A DNA stretch of 9,642 nt from Opitutaceae bacterium (GTDB lineage: Bacteria; Verrucomicrobiota; Verrucomicrobiia; Opitutales; Opitutaceae): contig JAPOIC010000062.1 of the NCBI GenBank assembly GCA_029979145.1, forward strand, positions 1 through 9,642. The letters are read 5' to 3'. The notes under the pieces were generated by a model. That model saw only the letters and a program-made list of their open reading frames with translations, made no database searches and had not been told where the DNA came from. How positions within the stretch are numbered: the stretch's first letter is position 1; the number at the start of each line of letters is the position of its first letter. Shown piece by piece: positions 1 to 5,956 of the stretch. A program made the position numbers and the translations under genes.

Positions 1-745
1 CACCCCTCGCTGAGCGCCTTGCGCGCGAAGTCCGGCGCTGCAGGAGAGTGCGGGTTATATTCAAACCGGTGCTTTTGGCCCCTGCACCCGGTCGGTGATC
101 GAGCGAAACAAGGCGTTGTTGGAGCTGCAAAATCTCGGACCGGCTCATCCCAAGTATCTCAACGTGATGAAGGAGGCGGAGGCGTCATGCCGCCCATTGA
201 TCGCTGCCGCCCTGGGTGCGGATGAGAGCGAGGTGGCGTTGACCCAGAGCACCACGGCCGGAATAAACGTCGTCCTGTGGTCGATCGACTGGCGGGCGGG
301 GGACGAGATCATCATCAGCGATGAAGAGCATCCGGCGCTGTTGGTGCCGGTTTACAACCTGCGCGACCGCTTGGGCGTCGTGGCCCGGGTGGTGTCCATG
401 ACCCTGGCGGAAGATTTGGTGGTCGGCGTCGTTGCCAAACTCACCTCCCGCACGCGCTTGGTGGCGATGAGTCACGTGTCCCGGCAAAGCGGGACGGTGG
501 TGCCGGCGCGTGCGCTGACCGCGGCATTGCGGCCACACGAGGTGCCGTTGCTGTTGGACGGAGCCCAAGGGCCGGGAAACGTGCCGGTCAATTTCCACGA
601 GATCGGATGCGATTACTATAGCCTTTGCGGACACAAATGGCTCTTGGGCCCGAAAGGCACCGGCGCCTTGTTGATTCGCCGGGATCGACTCGATCGCACC
701 CCGGTTTCCTGGACCGGCGCGCAACGCGGCGACGGAGCGCGCGGT
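1..745 (+). pseudogene. Class V PLP-dependent aminotransferase, frameshifted and 3'-truncated
   Basis: This is a fold-type I PLP enzyme of the class V family (cysteine desulfurase / isopenicillin-N epimerase-like); the substrate cannot be told. The family opening is visible as YIQTGAFGP (56-82). It is followed by a TQSTTAGIN cofactor-phosphate segment, the SDEEHPA segment, the cofactor aspartate in LLLDGAQGP, and the Schiff-base lysine in CGHKWLLGPKGTG (Lys codon 635-637). Two defects are seen. Upstream, LRAK is read in frame 1 (19-30) but PALQES only in frame 2 (from 32), with a stop at 11-13 in frame 2, so the frame shifts near 31. Downstream, family-like sequence ends near RTPVSWTGAQ (about 724). 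The same frame stays open to 916 but reads as low-complexity shadow, and roughly 150 C-terminal residues of a usual 380-400 are missing. A shortened ORF from GTG 95 to 916 exists, but GTG 95 lies inside the conserved N-terminus and is unlikely to be the real start. The true start is probably left of the window. Confidence 0.75.
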
Positions 746-1250
746 GGACCGCAGCTGGACGGCACGCTGGGACAGCCTGCGGATTTTCTGGTATCGCCGC
801 ATCGTGAATTTCGACCAGCGCACGCAGGTCGAGACATTGAAAGTGGTGAAGAGCGCGACGCAGGAGACGGGCCGCCGGTTGCGAGCCTGGCTGGATGCGC
901 CGCGCGAAACGCTTAGGGAATGGGCGGCGGCGCCGTGGGGCGTGGGGCGTTTCATGAAAACGGCAGGGCTGGTGGTTGCGGGCGGGTTGGCGCTCATTGG
1001 TGCGGGTCTGGCGCTGCGTCGCTGGCGCCGAACCGTGCGGCGCAAGGGTCGCCTTGCCCCGGTGCGCGCGGAGGCGGCGCGCTGGCTGGGGCGGTTGCGC
1101 GACGGCGAGGTGGATCCGGCGATGCGGACCGACCTGACGCGACTGCGGTTTGGTCCGCCGGTGGCGTGGCCGGCGGCGGAACCGGTGTTTCGCCATGCGC
1201 GACGGGCGTGGCGGCAGTCGCGGCGCCGGGTTATTCGGACGCGGCCTTGA
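675..1250 (+). pseudogene. C-terminal fragment of a membrane-anchored transglutaminase-type protein
   Basis: The frame is open from just after a stop at 672-674 to the stop at 1248-1250. The best-looking part starts near 723. It contains AVDRSWTARWDSLRIFWYRR followed by IVNFDQRTQ, resembling the juxtamembrane part of bacterial TgpA/transglutaminase-like membrane proteins, where a W-Y/N-R-x-V-x-x-(Y/F)-D motif follows the protease-like domain. After an amphipathic stretch comes one hydrophobic helix (about 957-1019) flanked by arginines, then a basic cytoplasmic tail. The transglutaminase catalytic core and the N-terminal membrane helices of such proteins are absent, and upstream sequence in this frame is not recognisable before about 690. 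GTG at 744 could be called a start but lies inside the conserved motif. The fragment therefore looks like the 3' end of a larger gene joined to the aminotransferase. It ends convergently with mrdA, overlapping it by 20 bp. The family assignment comes from motif memory and is moderately sure; that it is a remnant is better supported. Confidence 0.55.
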
Positions 1251-3189
1251 TCACCGGAGTGGGGCGACCGGCGTTTTTCTTGCGGAAGTATTCCTGCATG
1301 ATGCGGCTGGCCACCGGCGCGGCGTAGAGGCCACCGCCGAATTCCTCGCCCGCGGTGTCGCCTTCGATTACCACGGCGATGGCGATCTCGGGTTTCTCGG
1401 CGGGCGCAAAGCAAATAAACCACGCGGCGTTCTTGTCGCCGGGGATCTGGGCGGTGCCGGTCTTGCCGGCGATGGTCACGCCCGGGACGCGCAGGGCGGC
1501 GAGATTGGTGAGGACTTTGGCGGTGCCGGTGGTGGTGCAGCCGACCATGCCTTCGATCAACGCGGCGCGCTGGGCGGCAGTGAGGCCGATGGACTCGTGG
1601 CGCTGCGTCGGCGCATTCGGTTGGTGGCGGAGCGTCGGTTGGGTCCAGACCTCGTTGCGGGCCACCGAGGCGGCGAAGCACGCCATCTCCAACGGCGACA
1701 CCAAGACGAAGCCCTGGCCGATGGCCATGTTGGCGGTGTCGCCCGGGAACCATTTCTGGCCCATGTGCTCGACCTTCCACGCGTTGTCCGGTATGACCAT
1801 GCGGCCCGTTTCGTGGGGCAACTCGATGCCGGTGGGCCGGTCGAGATGAAAGCGACGGGCCTCGGCGGCGACTTGCTCGGCGGTGGTGCGCCAGCCGGCT
1901 TCGTAGAAATAGATGTCGCAGCTGTCGGCCACGGCTTCGGGGAGGAGCACCTCACCGTGATGGCCGCGGCCGTTGTAACAGACGTAGCGGCGACCGCCGC
2001 GCACGAAAGACCCTTGGCAATCAATGATCGCCTCAGTGGGGTCGACATGGCCGGCGCGCATGGCGGCGATGCTCGTGAGGATCTTGAAGGTGGAGCCCGG
2101 CGGGTAGGCGCTGCTGATGGCGCGGTTGGCCCAAGCCTGGCGCTTTTCGATATCCTGGCTGTCGGCGAAGGACAGGCGCGGGGAAAAGATGCCGAGGTCG
2201 TAGTCCGGCACGCTGGCGAGCACGAGGACCTCGCCCGTGCGCACGTCGAGCGCGACAGCGGCGCCCGGGGACTCAAACTCGCGCAGCTTTGCCTCGGCAG
2301 CCTGCTGCAGGTCCATGTCGATCGACGTGACGACGTTCTCGCCCTGCACGGGCTGTTTCTTTTCCAGTGGTGGATTGATGCGGTAGCCGGCCGGGTCGAC
2401 GCGAAAGATGGTGCCGCCGGCTTCGCCCTGCAGGCGGTCGTCGTAGGTCTTTTCCAAGCCGTCGCGGCCGATGCTGCCCTTGAGCTTGAATGTGCGTAGG
2501 TCCTCGCCGGAAAAGTCCTCGGCCTCGATGTCGGGATTGATGCCGACGTAGCCCAACGTGTGCGCGGCGGCGGGGCCGTAGGGGTAGTAGCGCGTGCTGG
2601 AGGTGTAGACCTGCAAAGGCGAACTCACGGGCAGGCTCTCCAGCAGGCTCGCGTATTCGGTGGGCTCGAGATCATCCAGCAGCGTGTAGGGCAGGAGCAG
2701 CTCGCGCACGAAGTGGCGGGTGAGGTCGCGGCCGTCGACCTTGTGGTCGCGACCGAGGATGGTGTTGACCTGGTCAAGGTAGCGCTGGACGACGGAGGTG
2801 CGGGCAATCTGCTCCATCTGCGAGGGGGAAGGCAGGTCTCTGTCGCCGGTCTCGCGGTAGTTCGTGCGGATACGGATGTATTCGCGGCGGAACTCGCGGC
2901 GCAATTCGTCGAGGTAGAGCACGACGGAAAAGCGCGGGCGGTTGCCGACAATGAGCCGGCCGTCGCGGTCGTAGATGTTGCCGCGGGGACCGGGCACGAG
3001 GATGCGGCGCTGGCTTTGCATGCGCTCGCGCTCGTGGTGCTCGTCGGTGCGGAAGAGCTGCTGGTAGGCGATGCCGACGGCGAGCGCGACAAGCAAGAGC
3101 GCGATCACAAAGTAGAACAGGATCACGCGCGGGTCGTAGCCCTTGTGGGACTCGACGAGGTTGCCGGATTGGGAGGAGAGATCGGCCAT
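1231..3189 (-). CDS. mrdA: Penicillin-binding protein 2, elongasome transpeptidase
   Basis: A class B PBP that cross-links new lateral-wall peptidoglycan in the periplasm with the glycosyltransferase RodA, under MreBCD control. The protein is 652 residues, near the family norm of 600-650. It has a short cytoplasmic tail, one membrane helix (about 22-42), and the pedestal/dimerisation domain with the RGNIYDRDGRLI motif (69-80). The transpeptidase domain carries all three active-site motifs: S366-T-F-K369 in YPPGSTFKIL, S423-C-D425 in ADSCDIYFYE (Asp as third residue is normal in PBP2), and K576-T-G-T-A-Q. Conserved GLEKTYD (244-250) and NMAIGQG (487-493) are also present. The ATG at 3187-3189 lies 6 bp after the mreD stop, so translation is probably coupled; no Shine-Dalgarno sequence is visible. 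It is the last gene of the mre operon in this window. Its TAA overlaps the convergent transglutaminase-like fragment, and rodA does not follow. Confidence 0.96.
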   Translation of the reverse strand: MADLSSQSGNLVESHKGYDPRVILFYFVIALLLVALAVGIAYQQLFRTDEHHERERMQSQRRILVPGPRGNIYDRDGRLIVGNRPRFSVVLYLDELRREFRREYIRIRTNYRETGDRDLPSPSQMEQIARTSVVQRYLDQVNTILGRDHKVDGRDLTRHFVRELLLPYTLLDDLEPTEYASLLESLPVSSPLQVYTSSTRYYPYGPAAAHTLGYVGINPDIEAEDFSGEDLRTFKLKGSIGRDGLEKTYDDRLQGEAGGTIFRVDPAGYRINPPLEKKQPVQGENVVTSIDMDLQQAAEAKLREFESPGAAVALDVRTGEVLVLASVPDYDLGIFSPRLSFADSQDIEKRQAWANRAISSAYPPGSTFKILTSIAAMRAGHVDPTEAIIDCQGSFVRGGRRYVCYNGRGHHGEVLLPEAVADSCDIYFYEAGWRTTAEQVAAEARRFHLDRPTGIELPHETGRMVIPDNAWKVEHMGQKWFPGDTANMAIGQGFVLVSPLEMACFAASVARNEVWTQPTLRHQPNAPTQRHESIGLTAAQRAALIEGMVGCTTTGTAKVLTNLAALRVPGVTIAGKTGTAQIPGDKNAAWFICFAPAEKPEIAIAVVIEGDTAGEEFGGGLYAAPVASRIMQEYFRKKNAGRPTPVIKAASE

Positions 3190-3195
3190 GGCGGA

Positions 3196-3708
3196 TCAGA
3201 GGCGGCCGCGCAGGGCGAAGCGGTCCAGGTCGAGGATGCGGCCCTGCAGGGCGAAGAACCAAGGACCGACGAGGGCGACGTAGATTTCCGAGAGGATGAG
3301 GTCCCAGAGCAAGCGCGGCCAGAGCGAGGCGATCACGGGTTGGCGCGCGGCGAGAATGATCGTGAGCGCGAGATACAGCGCGGCGTTGGTGACGAGGGCG
3401 ATGATGAGCTGGGTGATGCCGTCGTCGGCCGGCAGTCGATGTCGCAACTTTGCCATCAGCGCGTGGGCGACGGCGAAGAGAAACAGGTGCGTGCCGACGG
3501 GCACTGGTGTGACGGCGTCGCATAACAACCCGGCTGCGGCCGAGACCAGCAGCCCGCTGCGGCTGGGAAACTGCAGGGCCACGAAGGGCACGCACAGGCC
3601 GCCGGCAAACAGGTGGATGCCGAAACTGGAGAGCGCGTGATTGAGCTGCGCGGTGATCGCCCACAGCAGCAGGATCGACCCGAAGAGCAGCAACCCAAGG
3701 CGGCGCAT
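3196..3708 (-). CDS. mreD: Rod shape-determining protein MreD
   Basis: A small integral membrane subunit of the MreBCD complex that links the MreC scaffold to the wall synthases in rod-shaped cells. The product is 170 residues, close to the usual 160-175, and almost entirely hydrophobic with about five predicted helices. The conserved MreD-type segment LLCDAVTPVPVGTHLFLF is seen at about residues 61-78 (family pattern G-x-x-x-D-x-x-x-x-x-x-G-x-x-x-x-x). Primary sequence is poorly conserved in this family, so the identification also rests on position: ATG 3708 lies 4 bp after the mreC stop and the gene ends 6 bp before mrdA. This tight spacing implies co-transcription and translational coupling. 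The C-terminus ends in basic residues as expected for a cytoplasmic end. No defects are seen. Confidence 0.93.
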   Translation of the reverse strand: MRRLGLLLFGSILLLWAITAQLNHALSSFGIHLFAGGLCVPFVALQFPSRSGLLVSAAAGLLCDAVTPVPVGTHLFLFAVAHALMAKLRHRLPADDGITQLIIALVTNAALYLALTIILAARQPVIASLWPRLLWDLILSEIYVALVGPWFFALQGRILDLDRFALRGRL

Positions 3709-3712
3709 GGCG

Positions 3713-4543
3713 TCAGTTGGCGTTGAGCGGCACGAGGACGGTGACCTCGTTCAGCTCGCCGAGCCGCGGGTCGAGCTCGACCTCGCCTGTTTTGAACAGG
3801 CCGTCGGTGCTGGGTTCGAGTTTCACGACACGGCCGAGCGTGAGCCCGGCGGGAAAAACGCCGCCGAGGCCCGAGGTTACGAGCCGTTTGGTCGAGGTGG
3901 AACTGGCGAAAAGATCGAGCGGCACGAATTCGATCACGCCGCGGGCGGGACCGAAAGTGGGATTGACGCCACCTTGAAAACTCATCGGCCGATCGTCGCC
4001 CTCGACCACGGCGGCAAGGCGCACGCCGGGGCTGCTGATGAGTTCGACGACGGCGGTATAGGCGTGGACTTCGGAGATGCGTCCGACCACGCCGCCGGAG
4101 AAGACCACTGGCGCGCCAACGGTCAGGCCGTAGTTGCGGCCTTTGCGAATCACGAGCCGCTGCCACCACGCGGAAAAGTCGCGCCGCACGACGCGCGCGT
4201 GCTCGAAGCGGTGCTGGGGCAGGGAGGGCAGGCGCAGCAGGTTTTGCATCCGGTCGAGCTCGGCGCGCAGCGCGGTGTTTTCCTGCACGGCGAGTTCGTA
4301 GGACGCATTGACCCGCGCGAGGTCGCGGCCGGCCTCGATGAGCTCGCGCTTCGACTGCGTGCGCAGCGACCAATATTCCTGCAGGTCGCGCACGTAGGAA
4401 GTGGTGACGCTGATCGGCGCTTGCAGCTCGAAGAACGAGGCGCGCATGAACGACTTGACCGCCACCGGGAGGACCAGCCACGCGAGCACTACGAGGGCGA
4501 GCGTCAGGAAGGGTCTGGCCTGGTCGAATCGGTTGGAGGGCAC
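3713..4543 (-). CDS. mreC: Rod shape-determining protein MreC
   Basis: A bitopic membrane scaffold of the elongasome that binds PBP2 and signals its activation. The 276-residue product has a short N-terminal tail, one membrane helix (about 11-30), a helical coiled-coil stretch (about 60-105, with ELDRMQNLL at its end) and a periplasmic beta-rich domain. Family hallmarks there are VIRKGRNYGLTVGAPVV (131-147), GVVGRISEV (151-159) and VTSGLGGVFPAGLTLGRVV (222-240). The start is GTG 4541-4543: an in-frame stop lies 15 bp upstream (4559-4561) and no other start codon lies between. No Shine-Dalgarno sequence precedes it. The 62-bp gap to mreB, the largest in the operon, carries a small hairpin with a T-run that could lower MreC/MreD/PBP2 expression relative to MreB. 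Confidence 0.95.
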   Translation of the reverse strand: MPSNRFDQARPFLTLALVVLAWLVLPVAVKSFMRASFFELQAPISVTTSYVRDLQEYWSLRTQSKRELIEAGRDLARVNASYELAVQENTALRAELDRMQNLLRLPSLPQHRFEHARVVRRDFSAWWQRLVIRKGRNYGLTVGAPVVFSGGVVGRISEVHAYTAVVELISSPGVRLAAVVEGDDRPMSFQGGVNPTFGPARGVIEFVPLDLFASSTSTKRLVTSGLGGVFPAGLTLGRVVKLEPSTDGLFKTGEVELDPRLGELNEVTVLVPLNAN

Positions 4544-4587
4544 GGCGATGGGCGGACGCTAACCCGCGCCCCGACCATGGCCACCAG

Positions 4588-4604
4588 AAAAACGGCAGGG
4601 GCCG
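4588..4604 (-). terminator. Weak hairpin plus T5 after mreB, possible attenuator
   Basis: Read on the minus strand just after the mreB stop, CGGC-CCCT-GCCG is followed directly by TTTTT. The stem has only four GC pairs, so it is at best a partial terminator. As mreC follows in the same operon, it would fit partial termination that leaves MreB more abundant than MreC/MreD. It could equally be chance in GC-rich DNA. Confidence 0.3.
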
Positions 4605-4605
4605 C

Positions 4606-5622
4606 TCAGACGTGCTGCATCAGCCAAGCGAGGTCATTGAGCCCCTCGCCGGTGCCGTTGGCCACGGCGGAAAGCGGGTCGTCGGCAATCGTCACGGGCA
4701 GGCCGGTCTTGTCGCTGAGCAGGCGGTCGATGCCGCGAATCAGCGCGCCGCCGCCGGCCATCACGAAGCCGCGGTCGACGAGGTCGGCGGAGAGTTCCGG
4801 CGGGCAGCGCTCGAGCGTGACGCGGACAGCGTCAACGATGGCGGCAACGGTGTCGCTGAGAGCCTCGCGGATTTCCTGGGAAGTGATGTGAATGGTCTTC
4901 GGCAGGCCGGCGACGGAATCGCGGCCCTTGACCTCCATGGTGAGCTCTTCTTCCAGCGGGTAGGCGGAGCCGACGCGGACCTTGATCTCTTCCGCGGTGC
5001 GCTCACCGATGAGGAGGTTGTAGGCGCGCTTCATGTAGTTGATGATGGCGCTGTCGAGCTCGTCACCCGCGACGCGGATGGACTTGGAAAAGACTATGCC
5101 GTTGAGGGAGATGATCGCGATTTCCGTGGTGCCGCCGCCGATGTCGACGATCATGTTGGCCGCGGGCTCGTCAATTGGCAGGCCCACGCCGATGGCGGCG
5201 GCCATGGGCTCGGGAATGGTGATGACGTCGCGGGCGCCGGCGTGGAGGGCGGAGTCCTTCACGGCGCGCTTTTCCACCTCGGTGATGCCGGAGGGAATGG
5301 CGATGACGACGCGCGGCGGGGCGCGGAACGAGGAGCTGGAAACCTTGCGGATGAAGTAGCGCAGCATCGCCTCGGTGACGTCGAAGTCGGCGATGACGCC
5401 GTCCTTCATCGGACGGATGGCGGTGATGTTGCCTGGCGTGCGGCCGAGCATGCGCTTGGCCTCGTCACCGACGGCGCGCACCTTGCGCGTGTTGGTGTCG
5501 AGGGCGACGACGGACGGCTCGCGGAGGACAATCCCCTTGTCCTTCAGGTAGACGAGGGTGTTGGCGGTGCCCAAGTCGATGCCGATGTCGTTGGAGAAGT
5601 AGCCGAGGAAGTTAGCTGCCAT
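4606..5622 (-). CDS. mreB: Rod shape-determining protein MreB (bacterial actin)
   Basis: An ATPase of the actin fold that forms curved membrane-bound filaments and directs lateral wall synthesis by MreC, MreD, RodA and PBP2. At 338 residues it matches the family (about 335-347). The nucleotide-binding motifs are all present in order: phosphate-1 DIGIDLGTANT (12-22), connect-1 DGVIADFDVTE (74-84), phosphate-2 VDIGGGTTEIA (159-169), the EPMAAAIG segment (138-145) and the adenosine motif GFVMAGGGALIRG (285-297). The N-terminal MAANFLGYFS fits a membrane-binding end. The ATG at 5620-5622 starts exactly at the family N-terminus. The sequence before it, CCACCTCTCCCCGCAATC, has no Shine-Dalgarno motif. 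It is the first gene of the operon, with a candidate promoter about 40-65 bp upstream. No missing residues are seen. Confidence 0.98.
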   Translation of the reverse strand: MAANFLGYFSNDIGIDLGTANTLVYLKDKGIVLREPSVVALDTNTRKVRAVGDEAKRMLGRTPGNITAIRPMKDGVIADFDVTEAMLRYFIRKVSSSSFRAPPRVVIAIPSGITEVEKRAVKDSALHAGARDVITIPEPMAAAIGVGLPIDEPAANMIVDIGGGTTEIAIISLNGIVFSKSIRVAGDELDSAIINYMKRAYNLLIGERTAEEIKVRVGSAYPLEEELTMEVKGRDSVAGLPKTIHITSQEIREALSDTVAAIVDAVRVTLERCPPELSADLVDRGFVMAGGGALIRGIDRLLSDKTGLPVTIADDPLSAVANGTGEGLNDLAWLMQHV

Positions 5623-5658
5623 GATTGCGGGGAGAGGTGGCGCTGTTCCGCCAACGGG

Positions 5659-5687
5659 AACGAATCGGCCTCGCCGGGGGGTGTCAA
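5659..5687 (-). promoter_or_regulatory. Candidate sigma70-type promoter of the mre operon
   Basis: On the minus strand a perfect -35 box TTGACA (5687-5682) is followed, after 17 bp, by TTCGTT (5664-5659), a poor -10 match. Transcription would start near 5652, leaving a leader of about 30 nt before the mreB ATG. Position and -35 quality support it; the weak -10 limits confidence. Confidence 0.4.
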
Positions 5688-5780
5688 CGCGGTAAATCTC
5701 AGGAGCGGCCGAAACTTACGTCGGACCCACGCGGCCGTGTGACCGGATCGGCGCGCGCGTCTTCCGGCGGCGACCGCCGC

Positions 5781-5805
5781 AAAAAAACCGGTCCAGATCC
5801 GGGTT
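5781..5805 (-). terminator. Terminator-like hairpin with T7, minus strand
   Basis: Read on the minus strand, AACC(C)GG pairs with CCGGTT across a 7-nt loop, with one bulged C, and the T-run continues to 5781. It lies about 100 bp upstream of the candidate mre promoter. It could stop antisense read-through into the mre operon, or act as a leader attenuator if a second promoter lies further upstream. The stem is short. Confidence 0.3.
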
Positions 5806-5940
5806 CTGTAGAGGGGTGCCGTCCGCCGCGTCTGACCGGGCCATGGGGTGGTGCCGTCGTGGTGGAAAGGTTGATCGCGTCGTTGTCGAGTTGAAACCGG
5901 TTGCTCTTGACCCCGGGTGAGGGCGTGGGCGTGCTGGGGC

Positions 5941-5952
5941 GGCGCGCGCGCC
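5941..5952. repeat. 12-bp GC palindrome just before the antiporter start
   Basis: GGCGCGCGCGCC is a perfect palindrome ending 4 bp before the ATG at 5957, occupying the place where a Shine-Dalgarno sequence would lie. It could fold on itself in the mRNA or be a protein site; alternating GC runs are also common by chance in such DNA. Confidence 0.4.
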
Positions 5953-5956
5953 TTCC

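Larger units (their letters stand above)
5623..5956. other. Divergent intergenic region between mreB and the antiporter gene
   Basis: This 334-bp stretch has no convincing gene. It must contain the control signals of two divergent genes. I see the candidate mre promoter near mreB, and a perfect hairpin CGGCGG-CGA-CCGCCG (5765-5779) followed by A7 (5781-5787). A minus-strand terminator-like hairpin abuts the same A7. The octamer AAACCGGT occurs twice (5785-5792 and 5894-5901), and a 12-bp palindrome lies just before the antiporter start. I could not find a credible plus-strand promoter for the antiporter. Confidence 0.6.

Noticed and set aside
185..1780. Long minus-strand open frame (531 codons)
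   Set aside because: It spans the aminotransferase and transglutaminase remnants and part of mrdA in the wrong frame, and is Arg/His/Pro-rich with no family motif.
1150..2499. Long plus-strand open frame (449 codons) opposite mrdA
   Set aside because: It lies antisense to the PBP2 gene, which has all its catalytic motifs; the product is low-complexity Gly/Ala/Asp-rich, typical of a GC-rich shadow frame.
2560..3525. Plus-strand open frame of 321 codons opposite mrdA and mreD
   Set aside because: Shadow of two well-supported genes; low-complexity composition.
4612..5742. Plus-strand open frame of 376 codons opposite mreB
   Set aside because: It is antisense to a perfect mreB and has a shadow-like Gly/Asp/Val composition.
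5625..5894. Small plus-strand open frame (89 codons) in the divergent intergenic region
   Set aside because: It starts over the mreB 5' end, overlaps the candidate promoter and hairpins, has no ribosome binding site and no family features.
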